From an uncultured Acetatifactor sp. (GTDB lineage Bacteria; Bacillota; Clostridia; Lachnospirales; Lachnospiraceae): a stretch of DNA of 64,000 nt. The stretch covers positions 21,311 to 85,310 of the forward strand of contig CAJUQT010000002.1 in the NCBI GenBank assembly GCA_910588225.1. Reading direction: 5' to 3'. Each line of letters starts with the position of its first letter. Within the stretch, counting starts at the first letter, position 1. The position numbers and the translations under genes were made by a program. The notes under the pieces are model-generated. The model saw only the letters and a program-made list of their open reading frames with translations, was not told the DNA's origin and did no database searches. This document shows, piece by piece, positions 35,776-44,602 of this stretch.

Positions 35776-37098
35776 ATGAGTATGAAAGAAGAATTGTTGA
35801 AAAAGATTGAACAGAGGCAGATTGTTGCCGGAGTGGTAGGGCTGGGCTATGTGGGCCTGCCGCTGGCAGTGGAGAAAGCGAAGGCTGGATTTAAGACCAT
35901 TGGCTTTGACATACAGGAGGAAAAGGCCAGGCTGGTGAACGAAGGTCACAACTATATAGGCGATGTAGTGGATTCTGACCTGGCAGAGCTGGTGAAAAGT
36001 GGAAAGTTGTCGGCGACAAATGATTTCTCTTTTATAGAGGAAGTAGATTTTGTTGCGATATGTGTTCCCACGCCTCTTGACAGTCATCAGGAGCCGGATA
36101 TCAGCTATGTCAGGGATTCTGCCACAGCAGTATCAAAGTATCTAAAACCGGGAACCATGGTGGTTCTGGAATCCACCACCTATCCCGGAACCACGGAAGA
36201 ATTAATAAAGCCCATTTTGGAACAAGGTTCCGGTCTCACCTGCGGCCGGGATTTTTATTTGGGTTTTTCACCGGAGCGGGTGGACCCCGGCAACCTGATT
36301 TACAAGACAAAGAATACGCCTAAAGTAGTGGGAGCCTGCAGCGAGGACGGGGCGGAAGTGATCAGCGCCATGTATCGTGCTGTCCTTGAAGGAGAAGTAT
36401 TTACGGTGTCTTCTCCTGCGGTGGCAGAGATGGAAAAGATTTTGGAGAATACCTACCGCAATGTCAATATAGGGCTGATTAATGAGATTGGCCGTCTGTG
36501 TCATGAGATGGGTATTTCTGTCTGGGAAGTGATCGATGCGGCGAAGACGAAGCCATATGGCTTTCAGGCATTCTATCCCGGGCCAGGGCTGGGAGGACAC
36601 TGCATTCCATTGGATCCTTACTATCTAACATGGAAGGCAAGGGAATATGATTTCCACACAACGCTCATTGAGAATTCCATGGTGATTAATGACAGTCAGC
36701 CGGAATATTGTGTGGAGCGGGCTATGCATATCCTGAACCGGCATAAGAAGGCGATTAATGGAGCTAAAATTCTGATGCTGGGAGTTTCCTATAAAAACGA
36801 TATTGATGATTACCGGGAGTCACCTGCTATCCGGGTGATGAAGGAGCTGCGGAAGGTGGGAGCGGATGTGGAGTATTATGACCCCTGGGTGCCGAAATTT
36901 AAAAATATGTATGGACAGAGCGGGGAGAGCCTGAAGGAGCTGACTCCGGAGATTGTAAAAGCTTTTGATCTTGTGATGGTGACGGCCGCTCATCACAATG
37001 TGGATTACGAGATGGTGCAGAAGTATGCGAAAGCTGTTTTCGATACAAAGAATGTGATGGCGGGTATTGGAGAGCGGGGGAACATAGAGGTGCTGTGA
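35776..37098 (+). CDS. wbpA: UDP-N-acetylglucosamine 6-dehydrogenase (WbpA-like)
   Basis: NAD-dependent four-electron dehydrogenase oxidising C6 of UDP-GlcNAc to the uronic acid. Visible: VGLGYVGLPLA, PTPLD, ESTTYPGTTEE, FSPERVDPGN, the catalytic-Cys loop GGHCIPLDPYYL and the C-terminal LGVSYKNDIDDYRESPA. The ERVDPGN and GHCIPLDP forms are characteristic of the WbpA/WecC branch. wbpB- and wbpD-like genes follow, so the product is most likely UDP-GlcNAcA. ATG at 35776; the frame open from 35692 overlaps the upstream gene. Confidence 0.93.
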   Translation: MSMKEELLKKIEQRQIVAGVVGLGYVGLPLAVEKAKAGFKTIGFDIQEEKARLVNEGHNYIGDVVDSDLAELVKSGKLSATNDFSFIEEVDFVAICVPTPLDSHQEPDISYVRDSATAVSKYLKPGTMVVLESTTYPGTTEELIKPILEQGSGLTCGRDFYLGFSPERVDPGNLIYKTKNTPKVVGACSEDGAEVISAMYRAVLEGEVFTVSSPAVAEMEKILENTYRNVNIGLINEIGRLCHEMGISVWEVIDAAKTKPYGFQAFYPGPGLGGHCIPLDPYYLTWKAREYDFHTTLIENSMVINDSQPEYCVERAMHILNRHKKAINGAKILMLGVSYKNDIDDYRESPAIRVMKELRKVGADVEYYDPWVPKFKNMYGQSGESLKELTPEIVKAFDLVMVTAAHHNVDYEMVQKYAKAVFDTKNVMAGIGERGNIEVL

Positions 37099-37230
37099 TT
37101 GGCTTTGCGGAAGCTAAAACATGACAGTTTGGCCAGGCCGCCAGATGGGAGAACAGTAGAAAAAAGGTGGTTTTCGAATGTATGTAGGAAAACCGAAAAT
37201 GTTCTGAAATGAGTGGACTGACAGAAATGG

Positions 37231-37410
37231 ATGGAGGTAAGTACCGGAGCAATAAACTTCAAATTCTGCGATACTTGTACTGCCTGCGTGAAAATAGTAG
37301 AGATTTTAAATAGGGAAAAAGGAATTTATAAACTGGAAACAAAAGTGGTTAATCAGAATGGAGTAACTGTATCTGACGGATATGCTGTTGTGAAGTATAA
37401 GCAGAGTTGA
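37231..37410 (+). pseudogene. Fragment resembling a MaoC-like hydratase C-terminus
   Basis: 59-residue frame in the 367-base gap between wbpA and wbpB. Its second half (VKIVEILN, YKLETKVVNQNG, VSDGYAVVKY) has the pattern of the closing strands of a MaoC-type hot-dog dehydratase, which is normally about 140 residues. The usual VF-x-GDT block appears eroded to FCDT. No ribosome site is obvious. I read it as a decayed remnant; the resemblance is from memory and modest. Confidence 0.45.
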
Positions 37411-37465
37411 CGGTCGGGTATATGAGTATAAACAATTATTGTAACAGGAAGGAAAAAGTACAGAG

Positions 37466-38554
37466 ATGAAATATGCACTGATAGGCTGCGGACGGATATC
37501 ACCGAACCATATAGCGGCAGCAAAAGCAAATGGACTGGAATTCACAGGAATCTGTGACATCAATGAAGAAATGCTGCGGGAAAAAGTAGCCGAATTTGAG
37601 CTGAGTGATGTACATCCGTATACCGACTACCATGAGATGCTGGAAAAAGAAAAGCCGGAACTTGTGGCGATAGCCACAGAATCAGGGAAACATGCGGAGA
37701 TAGCACTGGATTGCATAAAAGCGGGCTGTAATGTGATTATTGAAAAGCCTATGGCATTGTCTTTGGCCGATGCGGATGCAATCATTCGGTCAGCGAAAGA
37801 AAAGGGTGTTAAGGTCTGCGTAAGCCACCAGAATCGATTTAACAAGTCTGTGCAGAAGATACGGAAAACGCTGGAGGAAGGTCGCTTTGGACGTATGTTT
37901 TACGGAACGGCACATATCCGGTGGTGCAGAAACGAAAACTATTATACACAGGCAAAATGGCGAGGAACCTGGGAGCAGGACGGTGGAGCGCTTATGAATC
38001 AGTGTATTCATAATATAGATTTACTCCGGTGGATGATGGGAGATGAGGTGGATGAGGTAATTGGGATGACGGATCAGCTGAATCATTCCTATATCGAAGC
38101 GGAGGACCTGGGAATTGCACTTATCAAATTTAAAAATGGAGCTTATGGGATTGTAGAGGGGACCACAGATATCTATCCGAAGAATCTGGAGGAGACCCTC
38201 TATTTATTTGGAGAAAAGGGAACTGTGAAAGCAGGAGGCCAGTCGGTGAATCGGATTGAAGAGTGGAGATTTGCAGATATGCAGGATAAACCGGAAGAGG
38301 TTATTGCAGAGTTTGCGGAGAATCCGCCTAATGTATATGGTTTTGGGCATACGCCGCTGTATGCAGATATGGTCGATGCAATGCAGAATGACAGGGAGCC
38401 TTATGTGAATGGGGAAGCCGGAAAACGGGCTCTGGAGCTTGTGCTTGCAATTTATAAGTCGGCAGCGGAAGCGAAAGCGGTTAAGTTGCCATTAAAGGAA
38501 TGTTCTACGCTGGATTTTGCAGGAAGGTTTGGCGAACGGGAGATTATGAAATGA
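37466..38554 (+). CDS. wbpB: UDP-GlcNAcA 3-dehydrogenase, Gfo/Idh/MocA family (WbpB-like)
   Basis: NAD-dependent oxidoreductase of 362 residues: N-terminal Rossmann motif IGCGRISPNHI, the EKPMALSL motif of the family, the catalytic Lys/His region GALMNQCIHNIDLLRWMMG, and a C-terminal beta-sheet domain. WbpB oxidises C3 of UDP-GlcNAcA to a keto sugar that WbpE aminates. The assignment rests on family plus neighbours: wbpA upstream, wbpD overlapping downstream, wbpE at the end of the locus. The stop overlaps the next start (ATGA). Confidence 0.9.
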   Translation: MKYALIGCGRISPNHIAAAKANGLEFTGICDINEEMLREKVAEFELSDVHPYTDYHEMLEKEKPELVAIATESGKHAEIALDCIKAGCNVIIEKPMALSLADADAIIRSAKEKGVKVCVSHQNRFNKSVQKIRKTLEEGRFGRMFYGTAHIRWCRNENYYTQAKWRGTWEQDGGALMNQCIHNIDLLRWMMGDEVDEVIGMTDQLNHSYIEAEDLGIALIKFKNGAYGIVEGTTDIYPKNLEETLYLFGEKGTVKAGGQSVNRIEEWRFADMQDKPEEVIAEFAENPPNVYGFGHTPLYADMVDAMQNDREPYVNGEAGKRALELVLAIYKSAAEAKAVKLPLKECSTLDFAGRFGEREIMK

Positions 38555-39066
38555 GTAAGTACTTTGTACATCCGACCAGTATTGTAGATAATGACGTAGA
38601 AATTGGTGAAGGAACAAAAATCTGGCATTTTAGCCATATTCAGTCGGGTGCAAGAATTGGGAAGAACTGTTCTTTTGGACAGAATGTGAATGTGGCGAAT
38701 AATGTTATAGTCGGTGATTCCTGTAAGATACAGAATAATGTATCACTTTATGAGGGAGTGGAATTGGAGGACGGAGTATTCTGTGGACCGTCCTGCGTGT
38801 TTACCAATGACTTAACACCAAGGGCGGAGTATCCGAAAGGACGTGAGAATTATAAAAGGACGCTTATAAAGAGAGGTGCATCTATTGGAGCCAATGCAAC
38901 TATTGTATGTGGGAACACAGTCGGGAAATATGCGATGATTGCCGCCGGGGCGGTGGTGACGAGGGATGTGCCAGACTATGCGCTCGTTGCAGGGGTGCCG
39001 GCAAGAGTGGTGGGATGGGTGGATGAGAGGGGAGAAAGGCGGGGGAAGACAGGTGATATACAATGA
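38551..39066 (+). CDS. wbpD: UDP-2-acetamido-3-amino-glucuronate N-acetyltransferase (WbpD-like)
   Basis: Left-handed beta-helix acetyltransferase of 171 residues. Hexapeptide repeats (IGEGTKIWHFSHIQ, IGKNCSFGQNVNVANNV, CKIQNNVSLYEGVELED, IGANATIVCGN) and the FTNDLTPRAEYPK active-site loop closely follow WbpD. It N-acetylates the 3-amino group to give UDP-2,3-diacetamido-2,3-dideoxyglucuronic acid. It overlaps wbpB by four bases and the next glycosyltransferase by four bases. Confidence 0.92.
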   Translation: MSKYFVHPTSIVDNDVEIGEGTKIWHFSHIQSGARIGKNCSFGQNVNVANNVIVGDSCKIQNNVSLYEGVELEDGVFCGPSCVFTNDLTPRAEYPKGRENYKRTLIKRGASIGANATIVCGNTVGKYAMIAAGAVVTRDVPDYALVAGVPARVVGWVDERGERRGKTGDIQ

Positions 39067-40163
39067 GAATCTTATTTTTGTCTGCAGCAAACAGCATCCA
39101 CACGATTCGGTGGGTAAATGCACTTGTGGAACGAGGGCATGAGGTCATGTTGGTTTCCAAGGCGGACCATAAAGTGAAAGGGCAATTGATTGACAGGCAG
39201 GTAAAGATCACTTACCTGCCTGTCAATGGGATGAAGGGGTATTACTTGAATGCTCTATTTTTAAGGAAATTGTATCGGGATGGATGCTTCAATGTGGTCA
39301 ATGCACATTATGCCAGTGGGTATGGCACGTTGGCCCGCATCGCCGGATTGCCCAACGTTCTGCTTTCGGTATGGGGGAGCGATGTCTATGATTTTCCGTA
39401 TGAGAATTGTCTGAAAAAACGTATTTTGGAGAAGAACCTGGATTATGCTGGAGGAATCGCCTCGACCAGCCGGGGAATGGCTGAGCAGACAAAGAAATTT
39501 TTGAAAAGGAAAAAGTCAATCTGGATTACGCCATTCGGGGTGGACTTACATAAATTTACACCTGTCTATGGTGGAACGGAAGAAAGAAAGGAATTTGTAT
39601 TTGGAACTGTGAAGACCCTGGCACCAAAATATGGGATTGGAACCGTAATACGGGCGTTTGGAATTTTCTTGCAAGGTCTGTCGGAAATTGAAAGGCAGAA
39701 TGTGAGGCTGGAAATATATGGAGATGGTGAATTGAGGCAAGAGCTGATGGCGCTGGCAGAGGAACTCCAGCTGAGTGACAAAGTGTTTTTCGGAGGCTGG
39801 ATACCAAACGACCAGGTGCCGAAGGTTTTGCAAGGGATGGATGTGTTTGTGATCGGAAGTGAGAAGGAGAGTGAAAGTTTCGGGGTGGCTGCTGTGGAGG
39901 CGATGGCCTGCGTCTTACCGGTCGTCGCGACGAGTGTGACGGGATTCCGGGAGGTGGTAGAGGACGGCAAGACAGGATTTCTGGTGGCAGTCGGGGATAC
40001 GGAAGGGATGGCGAGGAAGATGCTGGAACTTTATGGAGATAAATCTTTGCGGGAAACAATGGGGAAAAGAGGACGTAAACGGATGGAGGCATTGTATGGT
40101 TGGGATGAATGCGTGGAAATAATGGAGGGGGTATACGAGGAAATGAGTGGAGAAAGATTTTGA
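39063..40163 (+). CDS. Glycosyltransferase family 4
   Basis: GT-B enzyme of 366 residues: N-terminal [23 protein letters not shown], a [10 protein letters not shown] stretch, [10 protein letters not shown], and a C-terminal nucleotide-sugar domain with [22 protein letters not shown] and the E-x7-E motif [20 protein letters not shown]. It probably adds one sugar of the repeat unit at the inner face of the membrane; donor and acceptor are not deducible. Composition falls toward A+T just after this gene. Confidence 0.88.
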   Translation: MRILFLSAANSIHTIRWVNALVERGHEVMLVSKADHKVKGQLIDRQVKITYLPVNGMKGYYLNALFLRKLYRDGCFNVVNAHYASGYGTLARIAGLPNVLLSVWGSDVYDFPYENCLKKRILEKNLDYAGGIASTSRGMAEQTKKFLKRKKSIWITPFGVDLHKFTPVYGGTEERKEFVFGTVKTLAPKYGIGTVIRAFGIFLQGLSEIERQNVRLEIYGDGELRQELMALAEELQLSDKVFFGGWIPNDQVPKVLQGMDVFVIGSEKESESFGVAAVEAMACVLPVVATSVTGFREVVEDGKTGFLVAVGDTEGMARKMLELYGDKSLRETMGKRGRKRMEALYGWDECVEIMEGVYEEMSGERF

Positions 40164-41236
40164 TGAGAATACATTTTCTTACTACAAAACTGGGCAAAGC
40201 TTCCGGCGGAGCTATATATGATCAGGATTTTTATAATATTTTGCGAAAAAAATTTCCGGATGTCAAATTATTTGACGATGAATTTTTTTTGAATATGTTT
40301 GGAAACACAGGACAAGGGGCGGGCTTAATTGAGTTTAACGATTTTTATAAAAAATATGCGGACAGGCTTTATGACTGTGAATATCTCATTATCAACAGCA
40401 GACTGTATACTCGTTTTGTAAAGACAAATCTCAATAGAATTTTACGAAAATACAGAAATGTAAGATTCTTAGTTATCCATCATCATAATAACTATATGAA
40501 TCATAAAGGACTGTTGTATATTATTCATAGACACTTTGAAATGCGGATTCTGAAAAAAGCGACACAACTGATTATACCTAATCAGTATGTGATTGATCAG
40601 TTAAAAAAAACATATCAGCTTAATAACATTATTTGTCTTCCGTCATCTTTTGAAAAAAAGAAATATGAGATATCCAACTTAAATACAGGCAATATTCTGT
40701 TTGTTGGCAACATAGAGAGAAGAAAAGGGCTGATGTATGGTTTAAAGGCGTTCCACTTGTTTTCAAAAATGAACAAAAACTATAAATTCAGGATAGCTGG
40801 AAAGTTTGACGAAAATGATTCCTATTATAAAAAAATAAAAGATTTTGTTGCTGAAAAAGGATTAAGCGGGACAGTTATTTTCGAAGGGCGGGTGAGTGAT
40901 GAGAGGTTGGAATGGCTTTACAGCCATTCCGATCTCTTTCTGTTTCCGTCATTGCTAGAAGGATATGGCTGGGTCATGATTGAAGCAATGGGGCGTGGCG
41001 TACCTGTCATGGCATTTGATAACAGTGCTATGCCATATACCGTCAAAAATAATTACAACGGAATCTTGGTGGACAATTTAGATTGGGAGAAAATGGGAAA
41101 TTCCATAGTGCGCTTGTTATCTGACAAAGAGATGCTAAAAAAACTACAGCAGGGGGCACTTAAAACTTACGAGGAAGTGCCGTCTAAAGCGACATTAAAG
41201 CAACAAATAGAATCATTCATAGAAACTTGGGAGTAG
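40163..41236 (+). CDS. Glycosyltransferase family 4 (A+T-rich block)
   Basis: GT-B enzyme of 357 residues with LTTKLGKASGGAIYDQDFY at the start, FVGNIERRKGL in the middle and the donor-binding E-x7-E motif FPSLLEGYGWVMIEAMGRGVPV. The ATG at 40163 overlaps the previous stop by one base. From here to about 50.2 kb the sequence is clearly richer in A and T than the flanks, consistent with an exchanged cassette of serotype-specific genes. Confidence 0.87.
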   Translation: MRIHFLTTKLGKASGGAIYDQDFYNILRKKFPDVKLFDDEFFLNMFGNTGQGAGLIEFNDFYKKYADRLYDCEYLIINSRLYTRFVKTNLNRILRKYRNVRFLVIHHHNNYMNHKGLLYIIHRHFEMRILKKATQLIIPNQYVIDQLKKTYQLNNIICLPSSFEKKKYEISNLNTGNILFVGNIERRKGLMYGLKAFHLFSKMNKNYKFRIAGKFDENDSYYKKIKDFVAEKGLSGTVIFEGRVSDERLEWLYSHSDLFLFPSLLEGYGWVMIEAMGRGVPVMAFDNSAMPYTVKNNYNGILVDNLDWEKMGNSIVRLLSDKEMLKKLQQGALKTYEEVPSKATLKQQIESFIETWE

Positions 41237-41279
41237 AAGGAGTTTCAGATAGTATGATAAAGAATGGGGTTTGTATCAC

Positions 41280-42617
41280 ATGGCAGAATCACAGTATATC
41301 AAAATAAGTCAATTTAAATGGGTATTGTATTTGCTGGCCGGTATTTCCTTTGGCGCGATGGTCGTAATGGAGTACGATAGTGAGTTCAAAATAACAATGC
41401 TTTTGCCGGTCTGCTATATGATTGCACTGTTGCTTTTTGTGAAGCCATCCATGGGGGACGGAATAGGGAGAGTGGGGATCATTGTCATGTATGCGTTCAG
41501 AATGTGCATATTGCCTGTTATATGCGCATATGGAAATTTTTGGCTGGAACCTGAAAAAAGCGTTTATATTAATTATTATGGAGCTGGTATTCTTTTGAAC
41601 TGTTTAGAGTGCATAATAGTGTTCGCAGCCATGTTTTGTTTTTATCAATATTATAGAGGCAGGCTGCCACGAAAAAGGCTTCCGGGAAAGAAAAATCTTG
41701 TGGTGAAGACTTTAATTATTGTGTCGCTGGCGATTATTACCTGTTTATTCATCCTAAATCCAGATCTTACAGCAAATTACAGATTGTTGACTGCGGAAGA
41801 GGACGGATTGTCCGTGTACGACACAGTAACTCATTTACATGATATCGGGTTCATGTACTATTTACTACTGCTTATTGATGTTATTGTAAGGCCGATATTG
41901 TCATTTCTGGCAACAGACTATTTTTTGAAGAAAGATAGAAAGATGGGTGTTTTTGCGGTCGGGATTTTTAATGTGCTGATTGTCACGGACAGGAGAATAT
42001 TGTCTTTGTTGATTGGAGGATGTTGCCTGGTGCAGCTGTTGCCTTATATAAAACAGGGAATATCCAAGAAGATCTTTTGTGCAATGATAGGAATAGTTGG
42101 AGTCCTCACTGTGGTTTTTTGTTTCTATGGAACTACAGAGCCATATCTGATTGCCAGAAAATTCCAACGATATTTTTCAGGACCGACATTGACGGCGGTT
42201 GGGATAGTGATCAATCAAAACTTTACGCAGGGCCCCATTGTTTTTCTGAAGCGTCTATTTAATGATAGTATTATTTTAACAGGCTTGTTTCAAACGTTTG
42301 AACTCCCAGAATATACGTCGTTGCTAAAGGGGGGATACGGCCTATGGACACCTATGATGATAGGAAGCATCCAATATTTTGGTATATTAGCTCCTATAGC
42401 AATCATCATCATCGTATGGTTTGTTGCAAAATGTGATTATATTGCTATGATAAGTGAATCGGGCTTATACAAACTCATGATGAATTATCTGTCCGTCAGC
42501 GTTGCTGTATATATGGTAATGTATTCTGTGGATTTGATTTTTTACACGATTCTCTTCTTTGGCGGTTTCTACAGAATATTGATGTGGTTGGATAGAAAAA
42601 TAGTGAGAAAACGGTAG
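41280..42617 (+). CDS. Probable polysaccharide polymerase (Wzy candidate)
   Basis: 446-residue integral membrane protein with about 11-12 hydrophobic segments and a large central loop (about residues 160-200). The class is very divergent in sequence; assignment rests on topology and on being the only polymerase-like membrane protein of the cluster besides the flippase and the DUF2079 protein. Wzy joins repeat units on the outer face. ATG at 41280 is chosen over TTG at 41271. Confidence 0.65.
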   Translation: MAESQYIKISQFKWVLYLLAGISFGAMVVMEYDSEFKITMLLPVCYMIALLLFVKPSMGDGIGRVGIIVMYAFRMCILPVICAYGNFWLEPEKSVYINYYGAGILLNCLECIIVFAAMFCFYQYYRGRLPRKRLPGKKNLVVKTLIIVSLAIITCLFILNPDLTANYRLLTAEEDGLSVYDTVTHLHDIGFMYYLLLLIDVIVRPILSFLATDYFLKKDRKMGVFAVGIFNVLIVTDRRILSLLIGGCCLVQLLPYIKQGISKKIFCAMIGIVGVLTVVFCFYGTTEPYLIARKFQRYFSGPTLTAVGIVINQNFTQGPIVFLKRLFNDSIILTGLFQTFELPEYTSLLKGGYGLWTPMMIGSIQYFGILAPIAIIIIVWFVAKCDYIAMISESGLYKLMMNYLSVSVAVYMVMYSVDLIFYTILFFGGFYRILMWLDRKIVRKR

Positions 42618-42652
42618 AGGAAGCCATTCAAGGAGAATTGAGGAGCATGAAT

Positions 42653-43225
42653 ATGTTTAAAAAAATAAAGCACGTATTCATAAGCATATACGTGATTTGC
42701 ATAATCAAGCCAATTGCATATCTTGTTTATGAAAAAAAATATCTGACTGGCAAGTATTTTCAAAATGCTTGTGATGTGGGATGGAGATGGGTTATGAAGG
42801 GACTGTTTTTCCAGAAGGTGTTAGGATTTAATCGAGATGTTCCCTGGCCTGTATCATGCCGTTGCAGTGTGGGATTTCCACAAAATATATTTTTCCATCC
42901 GGATGATTTGAATAATTTTCAAGGTATAGGAATTTATGTACAGGGGTATGGAAGAACATTCATAGGACATGGAACATGGATTGGCCCCCATGTCGGTTTG
43001 ATTACGGCAAATCATAATATAGACGACCTGGATTCTCATTGTACTCCAAAAGGCATAGAAATCGGGAAAAAATGCTGGATTGGAATGAATAGCGTGATAC
43101 TGCCAGGTGTCACATTGGGAAATAAGACGATTGTTGGTGCAGGTGCTGTAGTCACAAAGAGCTTTCCAAAAGGAAATTGTATAATAGCAGGAAATCCTGC
43201 AAGGATAATTAAGGAGTTGCGATGA
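42653..43225 (+). CDS. Hexapeptide-repeat acyltransferase (serine acetyltransferase-like)
   Basis: 190 residues: a hydrophobic N-terminal segment, then left-handed beta-helix repeats (IGIYVQGYGRTFIGHGTWIGPHVGLIT, IEIGKKCWIGMNSVILPGVTLGNKTIVGAGAVV) and the family end IIAGNPARIIKEL. The catalytic His is likely in ANHNIDD. It probably O-acetylates a sugar of the repeat unit, the usual role of such genes in capsule loci. ATG at 42653 has AGGAG seven bases before it; upstream in-frame starts exist. Confidence 0.82.
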   Translation: MFKKIKHVFISIYVICIIKPIAYLVYEKKYLTGKYFQNACDVGWRWVMKGLFFQKVLGFNRDVPWPVSCRCSVGFPQNIFFHPDDLNNFQGIGIYVQGYGRTFIGHGTWIGPHVGLITANHNIDDLDSHCTPKGIEIGKKCWIGMNSVILPGVTLGNKTIVGAGAVVTKSFPKGNCIIAGNPARIIKELR

Positions 43226-43279
43226 GACTGACGGCAATCGTACGAAATATTGGAATTGATAAAAGGAACATGGGCAGGA

Positions 43280-44602
43280 GTGTGCAAAATAGTTGAGAAA
43301 ATTAAATTTAATATAACAAAGCTGATGTCCACAGGCTTTTTCTTTATTGTGATATCAGACTCATTTGCAAAGATAGTGGCTTTCTGCGGGGGGACGATTC
43401 TCGTCGGCATTTTGTCAAAAAGTGATTATGGCATGTATTCGTATATTAATAATGCCTATTCTATTCTGGTTGCCATGGGGGATATGGGTTCTGTTACTGC
43501 AATGTTTGAATTTACTCAGGGGAATTATAATGATGAGGCCAGATTCAGGGGATTTTCTTCCTATGGGTTACGAAGATGCCTGTTGTTCAATTGTATTCCT
43601 GTAATCAGTATTCTGCTGTCGCCGTATTTTTATCCATATGTGGTTGATGGTGCGGAAAAAATGGTTTTATATTTATGTGGGCTTCCGCTCATTAAAAATC
43701 TTACATTCTTTTTGCAGGTGAATTTAAGGGCAAATTTAAAGAATAACAAATATTCCGCCGTTAATGTGTTTTCCATATTAGTCCACTATATAATTTTGAT
43801 TCCTTTTGCCTATAAAGGGGGCGTCTTTGCCGCATTGTGTGCCGGGTATGTATATGAACTGGCGACTTTGGCATTGGCGTTGTTCATGAACAGAGGTTTA
43901 TTACATATATCAAAGAAGCATACGGTATGTCTATCGGTATCTGATAAGAGAAAATTTGGAAAATTTGCGGTTCTTTCTCAAATTAATGCGCTTGGTGCAA
44001 CTTTTTTGACATTGCTTGATGTTTTTATGATCGGGTTAATATATAGCAATGAAGAAATAATTGCATCGTACAAAGTGGCTACAGTAATACCAAGTGCTGT
44101 AGCTTTTATTCCTACAAGTATAATGGTATATGCGTCTCCCTTTTTATCCAGAAATTATCAAAAATATGCTGAAGCCAGCAAGATATATAGAAAAATAATA
44201 TTGTGTACGGTATGCGTATGTACATTCATTGCAATTGTAGGAATCACAACTGCTTCTTGGCTACTTCCTCTTATATTTGGAAAACAATATAGTGATGCAA
44301 TTACATGTTATATCATACTTTTAATAGGTTTTTTGTTTAATGGGGGATTGTACATTCCATCCGTTGTTGCGATAAATTCGCAACGGAAGGTAGGTGTTAC
44401 ATTTTGCATTACTGTTTGCAGTGGTGCTGCTAATATCTTTCTTGATACAATCCTTATTTACAGATATGGATCTATAGGTGCGGCTGTGGCTACAGCAGGA
44501 GTGTCAATCATCAGCGGATTGGCAGCATTCGGTTATTTTGAATTATTGGTAAGAAAAAATTCTTATATTACATTGCGTTCAATTAAAGGAGGTCAAAAAT
44601 GA
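43280..44602 (+). CDS. wzx: Oligosaccharide flippase (Wzx)
   Basis: About 440 residues with 12 or more membrane helices of the MATE/PST fold, including N-terminal FAKIVAFCGGTILVGILSKSDYGMYSYINNAYSI and central FGKFAVLSQINALGA. Wzx moves the lipid-linked repeat unit across the membrane. The start is uncertain: GTG at 43280 has an AAGGAAC stretch upstream, TTG at 43250 extends it by ten residues. Its end overlaps the next gene by four bases. Confidence 0.85.
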   Translation: MCKIVEKIKFNITKLMSTGFFFIVISDSFAKIVAFCGGTILVGILSKSDYGMYSYINNAYSILVAMGDMGSVTAMFEFTQGNYNDEARFRGFSSYGLRRCLLFNCIPVISILLSPYFYPYVVDGAEKMVLYLCGLPLIKNLTFFLQVNLRANLKNNKYSAVNVFSILVHYIILIPFAYKGGVFAALCAGYVYELATLALALFMNRGLLHISKKHTVCLSVSDKRKFGKFAVLSQINALGATFLTLLDVFMIGLIYSNEEIIASYKVATVIPSAVAFIPTSIMVYASPFLSRNYQKYAEASKIYRKIILCTVCVCTFIAIVGITTASWLLPLIFGKQYSDAITCYIILLIGFLFNGGLYIPSVVAINSQRKVGVTFCITVCSGAANIFLDTILIYRYGSIGAAVATAGVSIISGLAAFGYFELLVRKNSYITLRSIKGGQK

